Source: Nostoc sp. C052
GTDB lineage: Bacteria > Cyanobacteriota > Cyanobacteriia > Cyanobacteriales > Nostocaceae
Length of the DNA: 64,000 bases
Assembly: GCF_013393905.1 (NCBI RefSeq)
Contig: NZ_CP040276.1
Coordinates: 124,001-188,000, forward strand
Direction: 5' to 3'
Both the position numbers and the translations under genes were made by a program. Below the pieces are notes generated by a model. That model searched no databases. It was given only the letters and a program-made list of their open reading frames with translations, and was not told the DNA's origin. Shown here piece by piece: positions 1 through 9,735 of the stretch (within the stretch, counting starts at the first letter, position 1; each line of letters begins with the position of its first letter).

Positions 1-2
1 TT

Positions 3-305
3 CTTTTTTGGGATGGCGCTTCTTACCATCGTTCACATCTAGTTCAAAACTTTTTAGGCGAAATAAATCAAGGTTTATCTCCAGAGCAATGGAAAATTCA
101 CTGCGTCCGCTTTGCTCCTAATTGCCCATCACAAAATCCTATAGAAGATATTTGGTTACAAGCTAAAATATGGGCGCGGCGTTTCTGTGCTTTGATTCCT
201 TCGTTCTCTCATCTGAAGTGGATGTTTGAGTGGTTTATCCGACACACTACCTTTGATTTTGCCACTCTTCAAATGTACGGAGTTTTTTCAGAAATCAAAT
301 ATTAG
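3..305 (+). CDS. IS630-like transposase, C-terminal part (5' end outside window)
   Basis: An open frame runs in from the left edge and stops at TAG 303-305, about 100 codons. The peptide begins LFWDGASYHRS, a DDE-transposase second-aspartate context. It later has CPSQNPIEDIW, the catalytic-glutamate block typical of IS630/Tc1-like transposases (seen in many cyanobacterial IS elements). Start and N-terminal half lie outside the window, so intactness cannot be judged. I could not identify the terminal inverted repeat downstream. Family call is from motifs only. Confidence 0.75.
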   Translation, partial: LFWDGASYHRSHLVQNFLGEINQGLSPEQWKIHCVRFAPNCPSQNPIEDIWLQAKIWARRFCALIPSFSHLKWMFEWFIRHTTFDFATLQMYGVFSEIKY

Positions 306-548
306 TCCTATATACTTTTTTCCATTAAGGTAGATAATCCCTGTCTCAAAATTATTGCTCAAAGGGAATCCTAGCTTTTTTTGGGGTCAAAAAAGAGAGT
401 CTTGCAACTTGTGACTCAAACTCATCTTGACTTTTTAAGTATTAATGCGGTTTAGTAAGTATAATTTTATTTGTATTACGGGGGAAATAATTTAGCGATC
501 GCTTGTTTTTTACCGGATCTGACAAAACCGCATTGCTCCCACCAAGCA
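306..548. repeat. Intergenic stretch with a 10-bp inverted repeat
   Basis: No gene is seen here. AATGCGGTTT at 444-453 and its exact complement AAACCGCATT at 525-534 bracket about 90 bp that contain a HIP1 site (495-502). The layout resembles a small hairpin or MITE remnant between an IS end and the 3' end of the epimerase gene. No target duplication was found. Confidence 0.35.
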
Positions 549-1532
549 CTAAATGCCATAATAAGATTTGAACCACGATGTAAATTTCTCTAATCCTACT
601 TCAATTGATGTACTCGGTCTGAACCCGATATCTCGAACGAGATCATCAACATCAGCATATGTGATTGGAACATCACCAGGCTGCATTGGCAAAAAATTTT
701 TCTGTACTTTTTTACCCAAATGATTTTCTAACACTTCAATAAAGTGTAGTAATTCTACGGGTTGATTATTGCCGATATTATAAATTTTGTAAGGAGGAGT
801 GTTTGCATCTAAATCTGATGTAGGGATTTTATCAATAACTCTCACCACACCTTCAATAATATCGTCAACGTAAGTAAAGTCTCGTTGCATGTTGCCATAA
901 TTGAATACGTTAATTGGTTTACCTGCCAAGATGGATTTTGTAAAGGAATAGTAAGCCATATCAGGACGACCCCAAGGTCCATATACTGTAAAAAAGCGTA
1001 GTCCTGTAGCTGGAAGGCAATATAGATGACTATAGGTGTATGCCATTAGTTCATTAGCTTTTTTTGTGGCGGCATAGAGGCTGATGGGGCGATCAACATT
1101 ATCATTTACTGAAAAGGGAATCTTGGTATTTGCTCCGTATACGGAACTTGAAGAAGCAAATACTAAATGTTTGACTTGGGAATGACGGCAACCTTCCAAA
1201 ATATTAATGAAACCGCTTAGATTGCTGTCTGTATAAGCATGGGGATTTTTAATGGAGTAGCGCACACCTGCTTGAGCAGCTAAGTTGACTACAATATCAA
1301 ACTGATGATCTCTAAATAATTTAGCTATGTCTTCTCGATCTGCTAGATTTAATTTATAAAAGCTAAAGTTCTTGTTTTCCCGTAGTTGCTCAAGCCGATC
1401 GCATTTGAGTTTAACATCATAATAATCGTTTAAATTATCTAAGCCTACAACTGTATCGCCTTTAGATAGCAGTTTTTGACATAGGGAAAAACCAATGAAA
1501 CCTGCTACACCTGTAACTAGAATAGAACTCAT
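549..1532 (-). CDS. NAD-dependent epimerase, UDP-glucuronate 4-epimerase type
   Basis: A 327-aa short-chain dehydrogenase/reductase-fold sugar nucleotide epimerase. The N-terminal Rossmann glycine motif is GVAGFIG (about residues 8-14), followed by acidic GLDNLNDYY, which binds NAD ribose. SSSSVYG (about 126-132) and the catalytic YAATK (about 152-156) supply the Ser/Tyr/Lys triad. LNDYYDVKLK after strand 2 and the FFTVYGPWGRPDMA block are characteristic of the CapI/LpsL UDP-glucuronate epimerase branch, which interconverts UDP-GlcA and UDP-GalA. Length is normal and the gene looks intact. It is the 3'-most gene of the minus-strand polysaccharide group and probably supplies an activated uronic acid. 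The exact substrate is inferred. Confidence 0.85.
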   Translation of the reverse strand: MSSILVTGVAGFIGFSLCQKLLSKGDTVVGLDNLNDYYDVKLKCDRLEQLRENKNFSFYKLNLADREDIAKLFRDHQFDIVVNLAAQAGVRYSIKNPHAYTDSNLSGFINILEGCRHSQVKHLVFASSSSVYGANTKIPFSVNDNVDRPISLYAATKKANELMAYTYSHLYCLPATGLRFFTVYGPWGRPDMAYYSFTKSILAGKPINVFNYGNMQRDFTYVDDIIEGVVRVIDKIPTSDLDANTPPYKIYNIGNNQPVELLHFIEVLENHLGKKVQKNFLPMQPGDVPITYADVDDLVRDIGFRPSTSIEVGLEKFTSWFKSYYGI

Positions 1533-1705
1533 AGTCTTATCTTATTTTTTTATTCTGTCTGCTAGTATGCGATCTGTAGATTGCTTTGACGCACTATTAA
1601 GTTAGCATCAAATAGTTATAGTTGTCGTAATTGCACTTGGATGCTAGAGCAACGCACACTGTGACTAATTTTCCGAGTTTGGCAGAAGATTTTGTTAGGT
1701 AGAAG

Positions 1706-3346
1706 TTACGATATATTTATTCTCTCTATTTCTTCACCCAATTGACGCCGTGCTGATTCAAGAACTTGGGGATCTTGTGTCCAATTGCGCCAATCACGCC
1801 CAACTAACTTACTAACCTTTAATGCTCGGTCAGTTTGACCTAAATTTTTCAGTATCTCTACATATTCATAGTCCTCAACGCCCTCTCTCAACCATTTCAG
1901 CCTTATAGACGGAACCACACCTTTAACCCCAACTTCCTCTCCAGGGTAGACCAACATCCCATCACCTGGGTAGAAACGATTATTATCATTTTTAACAAAA
2001 AAGGTATGAATATCGTTCCAGGGATCACGAGTCCACAGATCAACTCGCCAGTATAACAATCCTGTCAGTCCCAAACTCTGACTAAGAAAACCGGGCTGAA
2101 TTCTGAAATTAAGGGGTGCAAAATCAATCTGCCATTTAGGTGAATAATCATCTTGTACCAGGGAGTTATAAGACCAAACTTGATCTCCCTTTTGCAAAAC
2201 TTGCGAGATACGATTGGCAAACTTTTCATAATCATTTGGCAAGACAACCCAAACATCAACGGCTGAACGCCCTGTTCCCGATCCATCATCATAGAGATCA
2301 GGAACGGGAGGCATCACAACCAAGTTTGCAAATCCAGCTTTATGAATAGCGTACCCCCACTTCTTCATAGGCTCATAGAGATTTCTACAATTGCTAATTT
2401 CGTCTGCGGAATAAACATACTTAAATAAATCTGGTTGATGAAGTACAGCCTCAGCTAGAATATCCGCTACCGATGGAGCTTGAGACATCCGACAGTTGCC
2501 AAGCTCGGCTCCACTCCAAAAACCTAAATTAACTGACTTGAAACCCCATCGATCAATGAGTTCCCGTTCTAACTTTGGCTTGGGATTAGAATTGAATTGG
2601 GGATTAAGCTTATGCCTGAGAATTTCCTCTGATGCTTGTTTAGTTTGATCTCCATAAAACAAAAAAGCGGAACTGAGTGACGGCTGTATAGGTAATTCAA
2701 AGTCCCATACTCTTAAATTGATCTGACCAGTGCTTTTACCTTGATCGCTGGTAACGGTAAATGTGCCCCTATATTGACCTGCAAGCGAATCACGAGGCAC
2801 AAATATATCAACCCAAATAGGCTGATTCTTGCCAGCATCTAGATTAAATGGAACAGCATCCAAACTGGCACCAGTCATATCTCGTTTTTTTAATGGATCT
2901 ACAAAAGGAATCAATCCATCAGCATACCAGCCTTTACCTGAAGGTTTATTAGTTCCTTCACGGTGTGGGCTGGGATTGTTGACATAAACATAATGTTCTC
3001 TATAAAGCGTGATGTTGCTATTTGGAATAATATTATTGTTTGGACTGCTCAAATCGGAAATAGAAACATTGACATTACTAAGCCTGGTACCATATGCCTG
3101 AATACCAATTTGAAATGGTTCATATTCTCCACGAGCAGCGTACAGTGTAATATTAGTTGAGCCTCCATATCGATCTGTGACTCCAATTCGCTCCATAGCT
3201 GAAGCAGACCAGACCCTAAGAGGTGATAAGGATGAACTACTGGTGAATCGATTTACGCTTGAACACGCTAACATAAGACATAGAGTTCCTAAAAAGCATG
3301 AGACGACCTTAATTATTCCAATCAGCTGATGATTCCTGCTAAACAT
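1706..3346 (-). CDS. DUF4091 (GH123-like) lipoprotein
   Basis: 546 aa with an N-terminal hydrophobic segment ending in LMLAC (Cys about residue 28), a lipobox, so it is probably an exported lipoprotein. The middle has beta-sandwich-like sequence. The C-terminal part (YWRVDLWTRDPW, then IRLKWLREGVEDYEYVEIL) matches the DUF4091/glycoside hydrolase 123-like catalytic region, where the closing R-x-G-x-E-D-Y-E-Y motif is typical. It may trim or modify the exported polysaccharide, but activity is not shown. It lies between a GT2 gene and the epimerase on the same strand. The ATG at 3346 gives a complete signal sequence, supporting this start. Confidence 0.75.
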   Translation of the reverse strand: MFSRNHQLIGIIKVVSCFLGTLCLMLACSSVNRFTSSSSLSPLRVWSASAMERIGVTDRYGGSTNITLYAARGEYEPFQIGIQAYGTRLSNVNVSISDLSSPNNNIIPNSNITLYREHYVYVNNPSPHREGTNKPSGKGWYADGLIPFVDPLKKRDMTGASLDAVPFNLDAGKNQPIWVDIFVPRDSLAGQYRGTFTVTSDQGKSTGQINLRVWDFELPIQPSLSSAFLFYGDQTKQASEEILRHKLNPQFNSNPKPKLERELIDRWGFKSVNLGFWSGAELGNCRMSQAPSVADILAEAVLHQPDLFKYVYSADEISNCRNLYEPMKKWGYAIHKAGFANLVVMPPVPDLYDDGSGTGRSAVDVWVVLPNDYEKFANRISQVLQKGDQVWSYNSLVQDDYSPKWQIDFAPLNFRIQPGFLSQSLGLTGLLYWRVDLWTRDPWNDIHTFFVKNDNNRFYPGDGMLVYPGEEVGVKGVVPSIRLKWLREGVEDYEYVEILKNLGQTDRALKVSKLVGRDWRNWTQDPQVLESARRQLGEEIERINIS

Positions 3347-3483
3347 AGCTTCCTAATGAGACTTTATAAATTTCTAAAATCACAATTTATTCAAAAGCGC
3401 TTGAAATGAATCAAATACACACAAGTTATTTGAATATAGTTACAACCAAGAAATATGTATATTTTTGATACATTTTTCTATAT

Positions 3484-4647
3484 TTACCAACCATTAATTT
3501 TTAAAATATTCTGACGAAATTTTTGGTAAGCATATCCTCCAAAATGAGCAATTAACATTGTCTGTAAAGCGACTACAGAATAAAACCAACAACTAAGAAA
3601 AGAAGGAACTTGATTTTTATCACCACGCCAAACTTCTTGATTAAAGTTTTTTCTAAATTTCCAATTTACTCGCAATCCTTCTATTATCATGGATAAAAAA
3701 ATAACTATCATTAACAATTTTATAAAAAGTTGTAAAAATTGCACAAAACAACTGATTATTACAATAATAGTAATTCCAGAAATTGCTAGAAATGGTAATT
3801 TTCCTCGGATTGGTGCAGATTTAGGATACTTGACGGTTGTCAGGTATCGACCTCTTCCGTACTTAAAATATTGAATTAACAAAGATTTCCATGTATTTCT
3901 AGGATAGTACCAGACTTTAATTTTAGAACTCACATAAACTGCTCCGTAAGTTTTACCCATCAAGTTATGCTGAAATTCAGCATCTTGATTTTGGATTTGA
4001 TTCATATCAACAAACAGCTTCTGCAATCTCAGATTCAATTCAGCATCTTCATTGGTTATTGCATTAGTACTGTATCCAGATACTGCTTGTAAAGTTTTCT
4101 TCCAGAAACAACCAGGAAAAAGTGTGTCAGCATAGCCATCATAATCAGGATTGCGATGCTTAACACTTCCCCCTCCTAAAACACTTTTTGATGCTAGTGC
4201 TACTCCTGCTTGAAAAGGTGTTTTAGCAGCAAAACGAGTTGCTCCACCTATATTGAGCGCTTTGGATTCCAGAACTACCTCCACACATTTTTCAATGTAG
4301 TCAGATGCATAATCTGAGTGAGCATCTGCTCTAAGAAAAATATCACCTGTACAATGTTGCAGAATTAAATTGAGACCCGCAGATTGAATTTTTTGAGAAT
4401 TATGCAAAAGCTGCACTCGTGAATCTTCTTTTGAAAGACTTTGAATGATGTTCTGAGTACCATCAGTACTCCCACCGTCTGCAATCATCACTTCAATTAA
4501 GTTTGGATAAGATGTTTTAAGAAATGAACGCACGACTTTTTCTATACAATCTGCTTCGTTGTAAATAGGAATAGCAAGGGAGACAGAAGGAAAATTAACT
4601 ATCATCTGTTCACAAAAATTAAGGGATAAATTACACTTTTTTATCAA
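3484..4647 (-). CDS. Family 2 glycosyltransferase, ExoA-like membrane protein
   Basis: 387 aa. SLAIPIYNEADCIEKVV opens a GT-A fold. IADGGSTDGT and FLRADAHSDY provide the nucleotide-binding aspartate and the DxD-like metal site, and TNEDAELNLRL is the ED acceptor motif. A C-terminal hydrophobic region (about residues 270-370) has two to three membrane segments, as in ExoA-type enzymes of succinoglycan synthesis. A second start at 4605 (MIVNFPSVSL) would remove 14 residues lacking homology features and is quite possible. It likely adds one sugar to the lipid-linked repeat unit at the inner membrane. Sugar and linkage cannot be read from sequence. Confidence 0.8.
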   Translation of the reverse strand: MIKKCNLSLNFCEQMIVNFPSVSLAIPIYNEADCIEKVVRSFLKTSYPNLIEVMIADGGSTDGTQNIIQSLSKEDSRVQLLHNSQKIQSAGLNLILQHCTGDIFLRADAHSDYASDYIEKCVEVVLESKALNIGGATRFAAKTPFQAGVALASKSVLGGGSVKHRNPDYDGYADTLFPGCFWKKTLQAVSGYSTNAITNEDAELNLRLQKLFVDMNQIQNQDAEFQHNLMGKTYGAVYVSSKIKVWYYPRNTWKSLLIQYFKYGRGRYLTTVKYPKSAPIRGKLPFLAISGITIIVIISCFVQFLQLFIKLLMIVIFLSMIIEGLRVNWKFRKNFNQEVWRGDKNQVPSFLSCWFYSVVALQTMLIAHFGGYAYQKFRQNILKINGW

Positions 4648-4803
4648 ATATTAAGTATTATAGCAAACTAGGCTTTCCTATAATACTCATTGAGTGTGTG
4701 CTATCTAGATCCATAAAAGGTGATTCGTAAAGAGAATCTAAAGGGCTTCTGGGTTAGCTTGAGTAGATTTTATGCTAGATCAAGTTGAATAGTTGCACTG
4801 AAC

Positions 4804-5637
4804 ATGACTCGTCTCCCTGAAATTGCGAATCCTAAAAGGAAACCTTACCCCAGTGATCTCAGTGATGTTGAGTGGGAAGTATTGAAACCGCTTGTACCTG
4901 CACCCAAGGGTTTGGTCATCCGGTCGAAGTTGAATTTCGCGAGACTCTCAATGCCATATTTTATGTACAACCTACTGGATGCCAATGGGAAATGCTGCCC
5001 CATGACCTCCCACCCTACACTACTGTGTATGGCTACTTTCAAAAATGGCAATCGTTTTGGCATCTGGCAACAAATGCACGACCAAGTTCGAGAACGACTA
5101 CGAACGGAATTAGGCAGGGATAAGCAGTCCACCGTTGCGTAGGTGTAGCCCGTCGTAGACATCGCGGATTCTCAATCCGTCAAGACAACGGAAAAAAGGG
5201 GAGATCTACGGTTTCGATGGTGGCAAGAAGGTTAAAGGACGTAAGCGGCATATCGTCGTAGACTCTTAAGGATTGTTGATTAGGGTTCTCGTAACCGAAG
5301 CAAATGCCTCAGAACGATTAGAAGCGGTGATTGTGCTGGATGAAGCAAAAGAGAAGTTGTGCAAATTAGAAGAGATCTGGGTAGACCAGGGGTATTCTGG
5401 CAAAAACTTTGCCAATGCTGTTCAGCAGGTCTGTGGTGAGCGTGTGCGGGTGGAAGTGATTAAGCGAACCTCTGAGATGTTTGAGCAGTTGCCCAAGCGA
5501 TGGATTGTTGAGCGAACTTTTGGATGGCTGAATCGATTTCGGCGGTTAAGTAAGATTATGAGGTGTATTCAGAGGTGAGTGAAGCGATGATTTATAGTTC
5601 TTTTCTTCGTCTCATGGTCAGGCGATTAGCTACTTAA
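4804..5637 (+). pseudogene. IS5-family transposase, frameshifted
   Basis: The product can be followed across three frames. LSDVEWEVLKPLVPAPKG leads, after a shift near 4907, into HPVEVEFRETLNAIFYVQ and GCQWEMLPHDLPPY. A second shift near 5045 gives the QVRERLRTELGR stretch. A foreign 29-bp repeat (5137-5165) then precedes DSQSVKTTEKRG, GFDGGKKVKGRKRHI and WIVERTFGWLNRFRRLSK, and a last one-base shift near 5553 leads to the natural stop at 5635-5637. Catalytic DDE-region motifs are recognisable but no full-length protein can be made. Confidence 0.8.
5137..5165. repeat. 29-bp palindromic repeat inside the IS5 transposase
   Basis: A 29-bp unit starting GCGTAGG and ending CATCGC. It separates the transposase segment ending DKQSTVA from DSQSVKTT, a place where IS5 transposases have only a few residues. 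It has the same length and consensus as units at 21101-21129 and 23979-24007, so it is a member of a dispersed repeat family that helped inactivate this transposase. Confidence 0.65.
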
Positions 5638-5825
5638 AATTTACTTTACGAATCAGCTCTCAGAGCCAATAATAATTTAAACTTTTAAAGTTAGATAATC
5701 TCAAGAGAATTAAATCGCATGTTTACATAATCATTTTCCTATCGATGTACTACATAATCATAATCGGCTTAAGTAAAACAGTTCAAATAAAACGTTTTGA
5801 GTAGTTAGGAGGGTATTCACAATAG

Positions 5826-7061
5826 TCAAGAGTCTTGAGATAAATATACTGCCTGTTTCATAAGGATTTGCTGTTGCCATAGTTCTCGGAGATTTATCAT
5901 TATGTAATTGATATCAAAGTTAGTTTTAAGATGTTGATAGGCGATTTCAGTCATATGACTCATTTCCTCTGGATGTGAGAACGCCTGTCGAACTTGCTTA
6001 ACCACACTGTCCACATCACCTTGTTGGACAATATAGCCATGTACTTTATCAGTAACAAGTTCTTCAATCCCAGGTGTGCGACTTACAACACATAAACAGT
6101 GACAAGCCATTGCTTCCTTCACTACATTCGGAAGTCTTTCTTCTATTGCTTTTGACATAAATAGAAAAACTTCTGTTCTTGCCATCTCCTCAAAAATTTC
6201 ATCGTGAGTAACGAAACCTCGAAAATCAACAGCATGGCTAATTCCAAGAGAGTGGGCTAAAGCTTCTAACTTTTTTCGTTCTGGCCCATCTCCTAAGATT
6301 ACAAGACATGCATCAGACCAATTGCTCAAAACTTGGCTAAAAGCTTTCAATACATCATCAAATCCCTTCTGGTGAGTTAATCTTCCCGCAGTAACAATAC
6401 GTCGCTTAATTTTTTCTTTTTTTGCTGGGATCTTATTGAAATCGAGTCCGTGATAAGACAATACAATCTTTTCTTTGAGTATGTCATATTTTTCAATTGC
6501 AGGAATATTTGCGAGTGTAATTGTTTGAATCAGATCGGCATTCCGGGCAACAGACCCAGTATAAGAATCCTTTGAGTCAAACTCTGGGTAATGAACATCA
6601 TGAGCAACAAATGATATTGATACAACGATTTTAGGTAGCCTATTTTGTATTAGGTATCCAACTAGAGAAGGAAAATGAGACCAGTATAAATGAACAACAT
6701 CTGGATTGTGCCGTCGGGCAGAATCATATATCTGTAGACTGCAAGGAACAAGAATTAAACTCTTAAAGAGATTAATCGGTCTTTTCCAAGAATGTTTTAA
6801 GATCCATAAAATAAAATAAATTAAGAGTAGCGGTTGTGTTAAACCAACCCACACCCCATGCAAAGTATTTATTATGGAGTTATGGGTAATCCATATATCT
6901 GTTAAACCTCGTTCTGCGACTAGCTGTGAAAATAGTCGGTGTTTAGGGCGAAGACCGTGTACCGCGATTTTCACGCCAGTTCTTCGCAGAGCCATAACAT
7001 CATTACAAGCAAAAATTTCTGATGGACATGGAAATGCCATAGTGATGATCCAGATTTTCAT
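5826..7061 (-). CDS. Family 4 glycosyltransferase
   Basis: 411-aa retaining GT-B glycosyltransferase. The N-terminal domain starts MKIWIITMAFPCPSE and the C-terminal domain has AGRLTHQKGFDDVLKAF and VILGDGPERKKLE, the sugar-nucleotide-binding region of GT4. The EX7E-like segment EERLPNVVKEAMA keeps both glutamates. Length and domain order are normal. It belongs to the minus-strand polysaccharide group, separated from its neighbours by IS5 and IS630 insertions. It presumably transfers a hexose to the growing lipid-linked repeat unit; donor and acceptor are unknown. Confidence 0.85.
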   Translation of the reverse strand: MKIWIITMAFPCPSEIFACNDVMALRRTGVKIAVHGLRPKHRLFSQLVAERGLTDIWITHNSIINTLHGVWVGLTQPLLLIYFILWILKHSWKRPINLFKSLILVPCSLQIYDSARRHNPDVVHLYWSHFPSLVGYLIQNRLPKIVVSISFVAHDVHYPEFDSKDSYTGSVARNADLIQTITLANIPAIEKYDILKEKIVLSYHGLDFNKIPAKKEKIKRRIVTAGRLTHQKGFDDVLKAFSQVLSNWSDACLVILGDGPERKKLEALAHSLGISHAVDFRGFVTHDEIFEEMARTEVFLFMSKAIEERLPNVVKEAMACHCLCVVSRTPGIEELVTDKVHGYIVQQGDVDSVVKQVRQAFSHPEEMSHMTEIAYQHLKTNFDINYIMINLRELWQQQILMKQAVYLSQDS

Positions 7062-7163
7062 TGTGACAATTGCATCCTTTAAGATTCAAAAAGATTACTT
7101 ATCTAGAAAAAACTACGTTACTGACACAAGGTTGAAATTTGGGAGAGACCGCTAAAGCTTTTA

Positions 7164-8238
7164 CAGCAATTTGCAATCAAACACGCTACAAAAATAGCTA
7201 TTTAAACAGACTCAAAAAATAGACCACAATGATTAAACCAGTTTAGAGCATTTTCATCGGTAATAGAATTAACCGGCATAGTGATTGCAACATCTAGAGC
7301 ATCGAATGTTCGAGTTTTAGCACCAACGTTGAATTTATTTTAACTTTGACCAACATAACTCAATTGGCGATAAATCAGGTGAGTATGGAGGCAAAAACTT
7401 AACCTTTTCTCCAACAGATTCTATTAAAGATTTTGCAGTTGCAGCATAATGCACGGGTAAATTATCCATGAATATAATTGCTCCAATCCATAACTGAGGT
7501 AGTAATATTTGCTCAATAAAAACTAAAAAGCTAGCAGTGTTTAGACTACCTGGAAAAGTCATATTGGCAATTAATCCCTCATCACTCATAGCTCCAATTA
7601 CGGTGATGTTTTTGCCTTTATTACCTGGTCGCTCATCATAGATTCTTCCACCGTCAATACTCCTAGCATAACGTCTTGTTATAGCCATATTTACACCTGT
7701 TTCATCAATAAATATCAGGTTTTTGACATCTATAGTATCTAGCCAAAGTCGAAATTCATAGCGCAATGTTTGTACTCTTTCTGTAGTTTGCTCAATCGAT
7801 ACTAAAGTTTTTTTCCGATTTAATTTTAAGCGTTTAAGAGTGCGGGATAAACTGGATATACTTACGTCTATTTCTGTGCGCTCTTTTACGGCTTCTTGAA
7901 TTTCTCGCAAATATATATCGCTTTGCTTTGTCACCATTACCTTTAACAATTCTTGCTCAACACTCAACACTCAACACTATTAAGCTTCGAGCGGCGGTCT
8001 CCTCCTTGGGGTCTGGCAGCAATCTCTGCCGTCTCTCGATACCGACGTAAAAAGTCACGAATGAACGACAAACTGACTTTAAATCGTTTTGCTAATTCCC
8101 TTTGGCTACCTTCTTTGTTTTGCCACGCACTTAATATCTTTTGTCGTAAGTCAATTGAATATGCTGCCATCTTTAAATACTAGTTTTTACATTTTTACAG
8201 TTTACTATCTTTGTGGCGGGGTTGATATCAAATTGCTG
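7164..8238 (-). mobile_element. IS630-family element with TA target duplication
   Basis: 1,075 bp. The left end (from 7164) CAGCAATTTGCAATCAA and the right end (complement from 8238) CAGCAATTTGATATCAA start imperfect inverted repeats of about 33 bp. Both ends are flanked by TA (7162-7163 and 8239-8240), the IS630 target signature. It carries one disrupted transposase on the minus strand. A relic of the same family's right part occurs at 13870-13950. Confidence 0.88.
7202..8170 (-). pseudogene. IS630-family transposase broken by a 7-bp repeat expansion and a 3' frameshift
   Basis: The N-terminal 68-aa frame (SIDLRQKILSAWQNKEGSQRELAKRF, a helix-turn-helix) ends in GDRRSKLNSVEC. The catalytic 211-aa frame has FIDETGVNM, IFMDNLPVHYA and PPYSPDLSPIELCWSKLK. 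Between them lie three tandem copies of TCAACAC (plus strand, 7957-7977). Removing two copies restores the reading KLNSVEQELLK without a break. A second shift near 7333 separates SKLK from the true C terminus, which ends NALNWFNHCGLFFESV with a stop at 7202-7204. All DDE motifs survive, so inactivation is recent. Confidence 0.85.
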
Positions 8239-8277
8239 TAATTCTCAAGCGAAAATGAGGGTTTGTCCTAGACTTTT

Positions 8278-8301
8278 CCCTGCAAGCGATCGCTTGCAGG
8301 G
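8278..8301. repeat. Perfect 24-bp palindrome centred on HIP1
   Basis: The sequence is CCCTGCAA, then GCGATCGC, then TTGCAGGG: a perfect self-complementary 24-mer around the cyanobacterial HIP1 octamer. It lies between the IS630 element and the 3' end of the polymerase gene. It could form a cruciform or act as a terminator, although no T-tract follows. Confidence 0.6.
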
Positions 8302-8456
8302 AGTCAGAATTAATTTGTACTGTTGGGTCTAAAAATTCGGTAATACCAGACATTTCTTGAACCAGTAAGTGAGTTGTCATTATCCCTGCAGTGCTCTGTT
8401 AGACAATATTGCAGCTTGATGTTTTCTTAAGACAATTAGTTGCTGGTTAAGTGAGT

Positions 8457-9647
8457 TTAACTTTTCTCACTCATCACAGCCATCAACGCAAATGGAATTA
8501 GATAATTATTCAGAGATAAAATCGTATGGGAAAAGAGGCTGATCAACAAAATAAATACGGCAAAAATGATTCCGAGCTTGCGTGTATCACCACGAGCACG
8601 ATGGATTACGGCATATATTGCTAATGGCAAAATGGGAATTCCAATAATTCCATATTCAGCTGCATATAGCAAAAACATATTATGAGTTGACACAGAAAAA
8701 TGAGTGTTGCTATAATCGAATGTTGAGCCAATTCCATAGCCAAATATTGGACGTTCTACAAACATTTCCCAGCCTTTTTCTGCAACTTCTTTACGTTCCA
8801 TACTTGAAGAATCTTCCAAAACTTCATCTCCACCTATTATGCTTTCGACTCTTTTAAGCGCAGTGGAATCAAGTTGTTTATAAATATTTGAACTGTCTCC
8901 AATCCATTCAGATCCCAATTGGACAACAAAAAACAGAAGCATTCCCATAACTAAAATACATAACAGAGATTTTTGAAAAGAAATGACACGAGTTAGATGT
9001 ATCATGATGACTACAAAAATCCAACCCAAAATTCCTCCGCGTGAGAAAGTCAAAACAACGCCAAAGCCAACTATCAGTATCCAAGGAATACGTAATTTTT
9101 TTGGAAACGATCCCACTGTCACAATCATGCCAAGTATCAATGTATTTGCACAATCGTTGGGATCGAGATAAAGACCTACTGCTCGACCCTCTACAAGACC
9201 ACCAAAGGCAGAGGGATTAAGGATTTGGTAGAAATTATTGAAAACTCCCATCCCTGTGGCGGCTATGAGGGCATATCTTGTCCAACTTTGAACTCGTTGA
9301 TCTGCGAATAAAAAAGTTGTTACCAGTAAGAAGAGAGATGAAAAAGATCGATCTATAAATGCTCGTAGTGAAAATTCAGATTTAGGGAAAAATGAATAGG
9401 AAAGAAAAGTAACAATAAAATAACCCAAGCACCAGCAAAAGACTGAGCGGGATGGATATTTACCCCTTTCTCGAATAAATAAAGGAATCGTGAAGATAGA
9501 GTAGGGCAATATCAATCCTACAGGACTAATTAGAAGTTGATTTACTGTTAAGTACCCATCCAAACGTGTAAAAAATATAAAAATTCCACCAATAGCTAGA
9601 AGGCCCTGGTAGTAAATTAGCCAGTTACGTGTTGTGTTAATCGACAT
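8457..9647 (-). CDS. O-antigen polymerase/ligase-like membrane protein (Wzy-type)
   Basis: 396 aa, almost entirely hydrophobic with about ten predicted membrane segments. A large periplasmic loop (about residues 245-320) contains ERKEVAEKGWEMFVERPIFGYGIG, and THNMFLLYAAEYGIIG follows it. This is the arrangement and end motif of the O-antigen ligase/Wzy_C family. The earlier GRAVGLYLDPNDCANTL is also family-typical. It probably polymerises flipped repeat units on the outer face of the inner membrane, working with the flippase and the Wzc-like protein nearby. Wzy versus WaaL-type function cannot be decided here. Confidence 0.82.
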   Translation of the reverse strand: MSINTTRNWLIYYQGLLAIGGIFIFFTRLDGYLTVNQLLISPVGLILPYSIFTIPLFIRERGKYPSRSVFCWCLGYFIVTFLSYSFFPKSEFSLRAFIDRSFSSLFLLVTTFLFADQRVQSWTRYALIAATGMGVFNNFYQILNPSAFGGLVEGRAVGLYLDPNDCANTLILGMIVTVGSFPKKLRIPWILIVGFGVVLTFSRGGILGWIFVVIMIHLTRVISFQKSLLCILVMGMLLFFVVQLGSEWIGDSSNIYKQLDSTALKRVESIIGGDEVLEDSSSMERKEVAEKGWEMFVERPIFGYGIGSTFDYSNTHFSVSTHNMFLLYAAEYGIIGIPILPLAIYAVIHRARGDTRKLGIIFAVFILLISLFSHTILSLNNYLIPFALMAVMSEKS

Positions 9648-9735
9648 AAGATTTAACAGGTTCGGAAAGTGTAATTAATACTTGCCATGCTTGATATGTT
9701 AGAAAAGGGATTTTGAATATTAATCCATCTAAATA

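Larger units (their letters stand above)
4719..5657 (+). mobile_element. Degraded IS5-family insertion sequence
   Basis: About 940 bp. The left end reads GGTGATTCGTAAAG from 4719 and the right end, on the complementary strand, reads GCTGATTCGTAAAG from 5657, giving an imperfect inverted repeat of at least 14 bp. The only gene inside is a multiply frameshifted IS5-type transposase. I could not identify an unambiguous target duplication. It lies between two glycosyltransferase genes without disrupting either. Confidence 0.7.

Noticed and set aside
4719..5657. Clear target duplication for the IS5-family element
   Set aside because: Flanking bases do not give an unambiguous matching short repeat.
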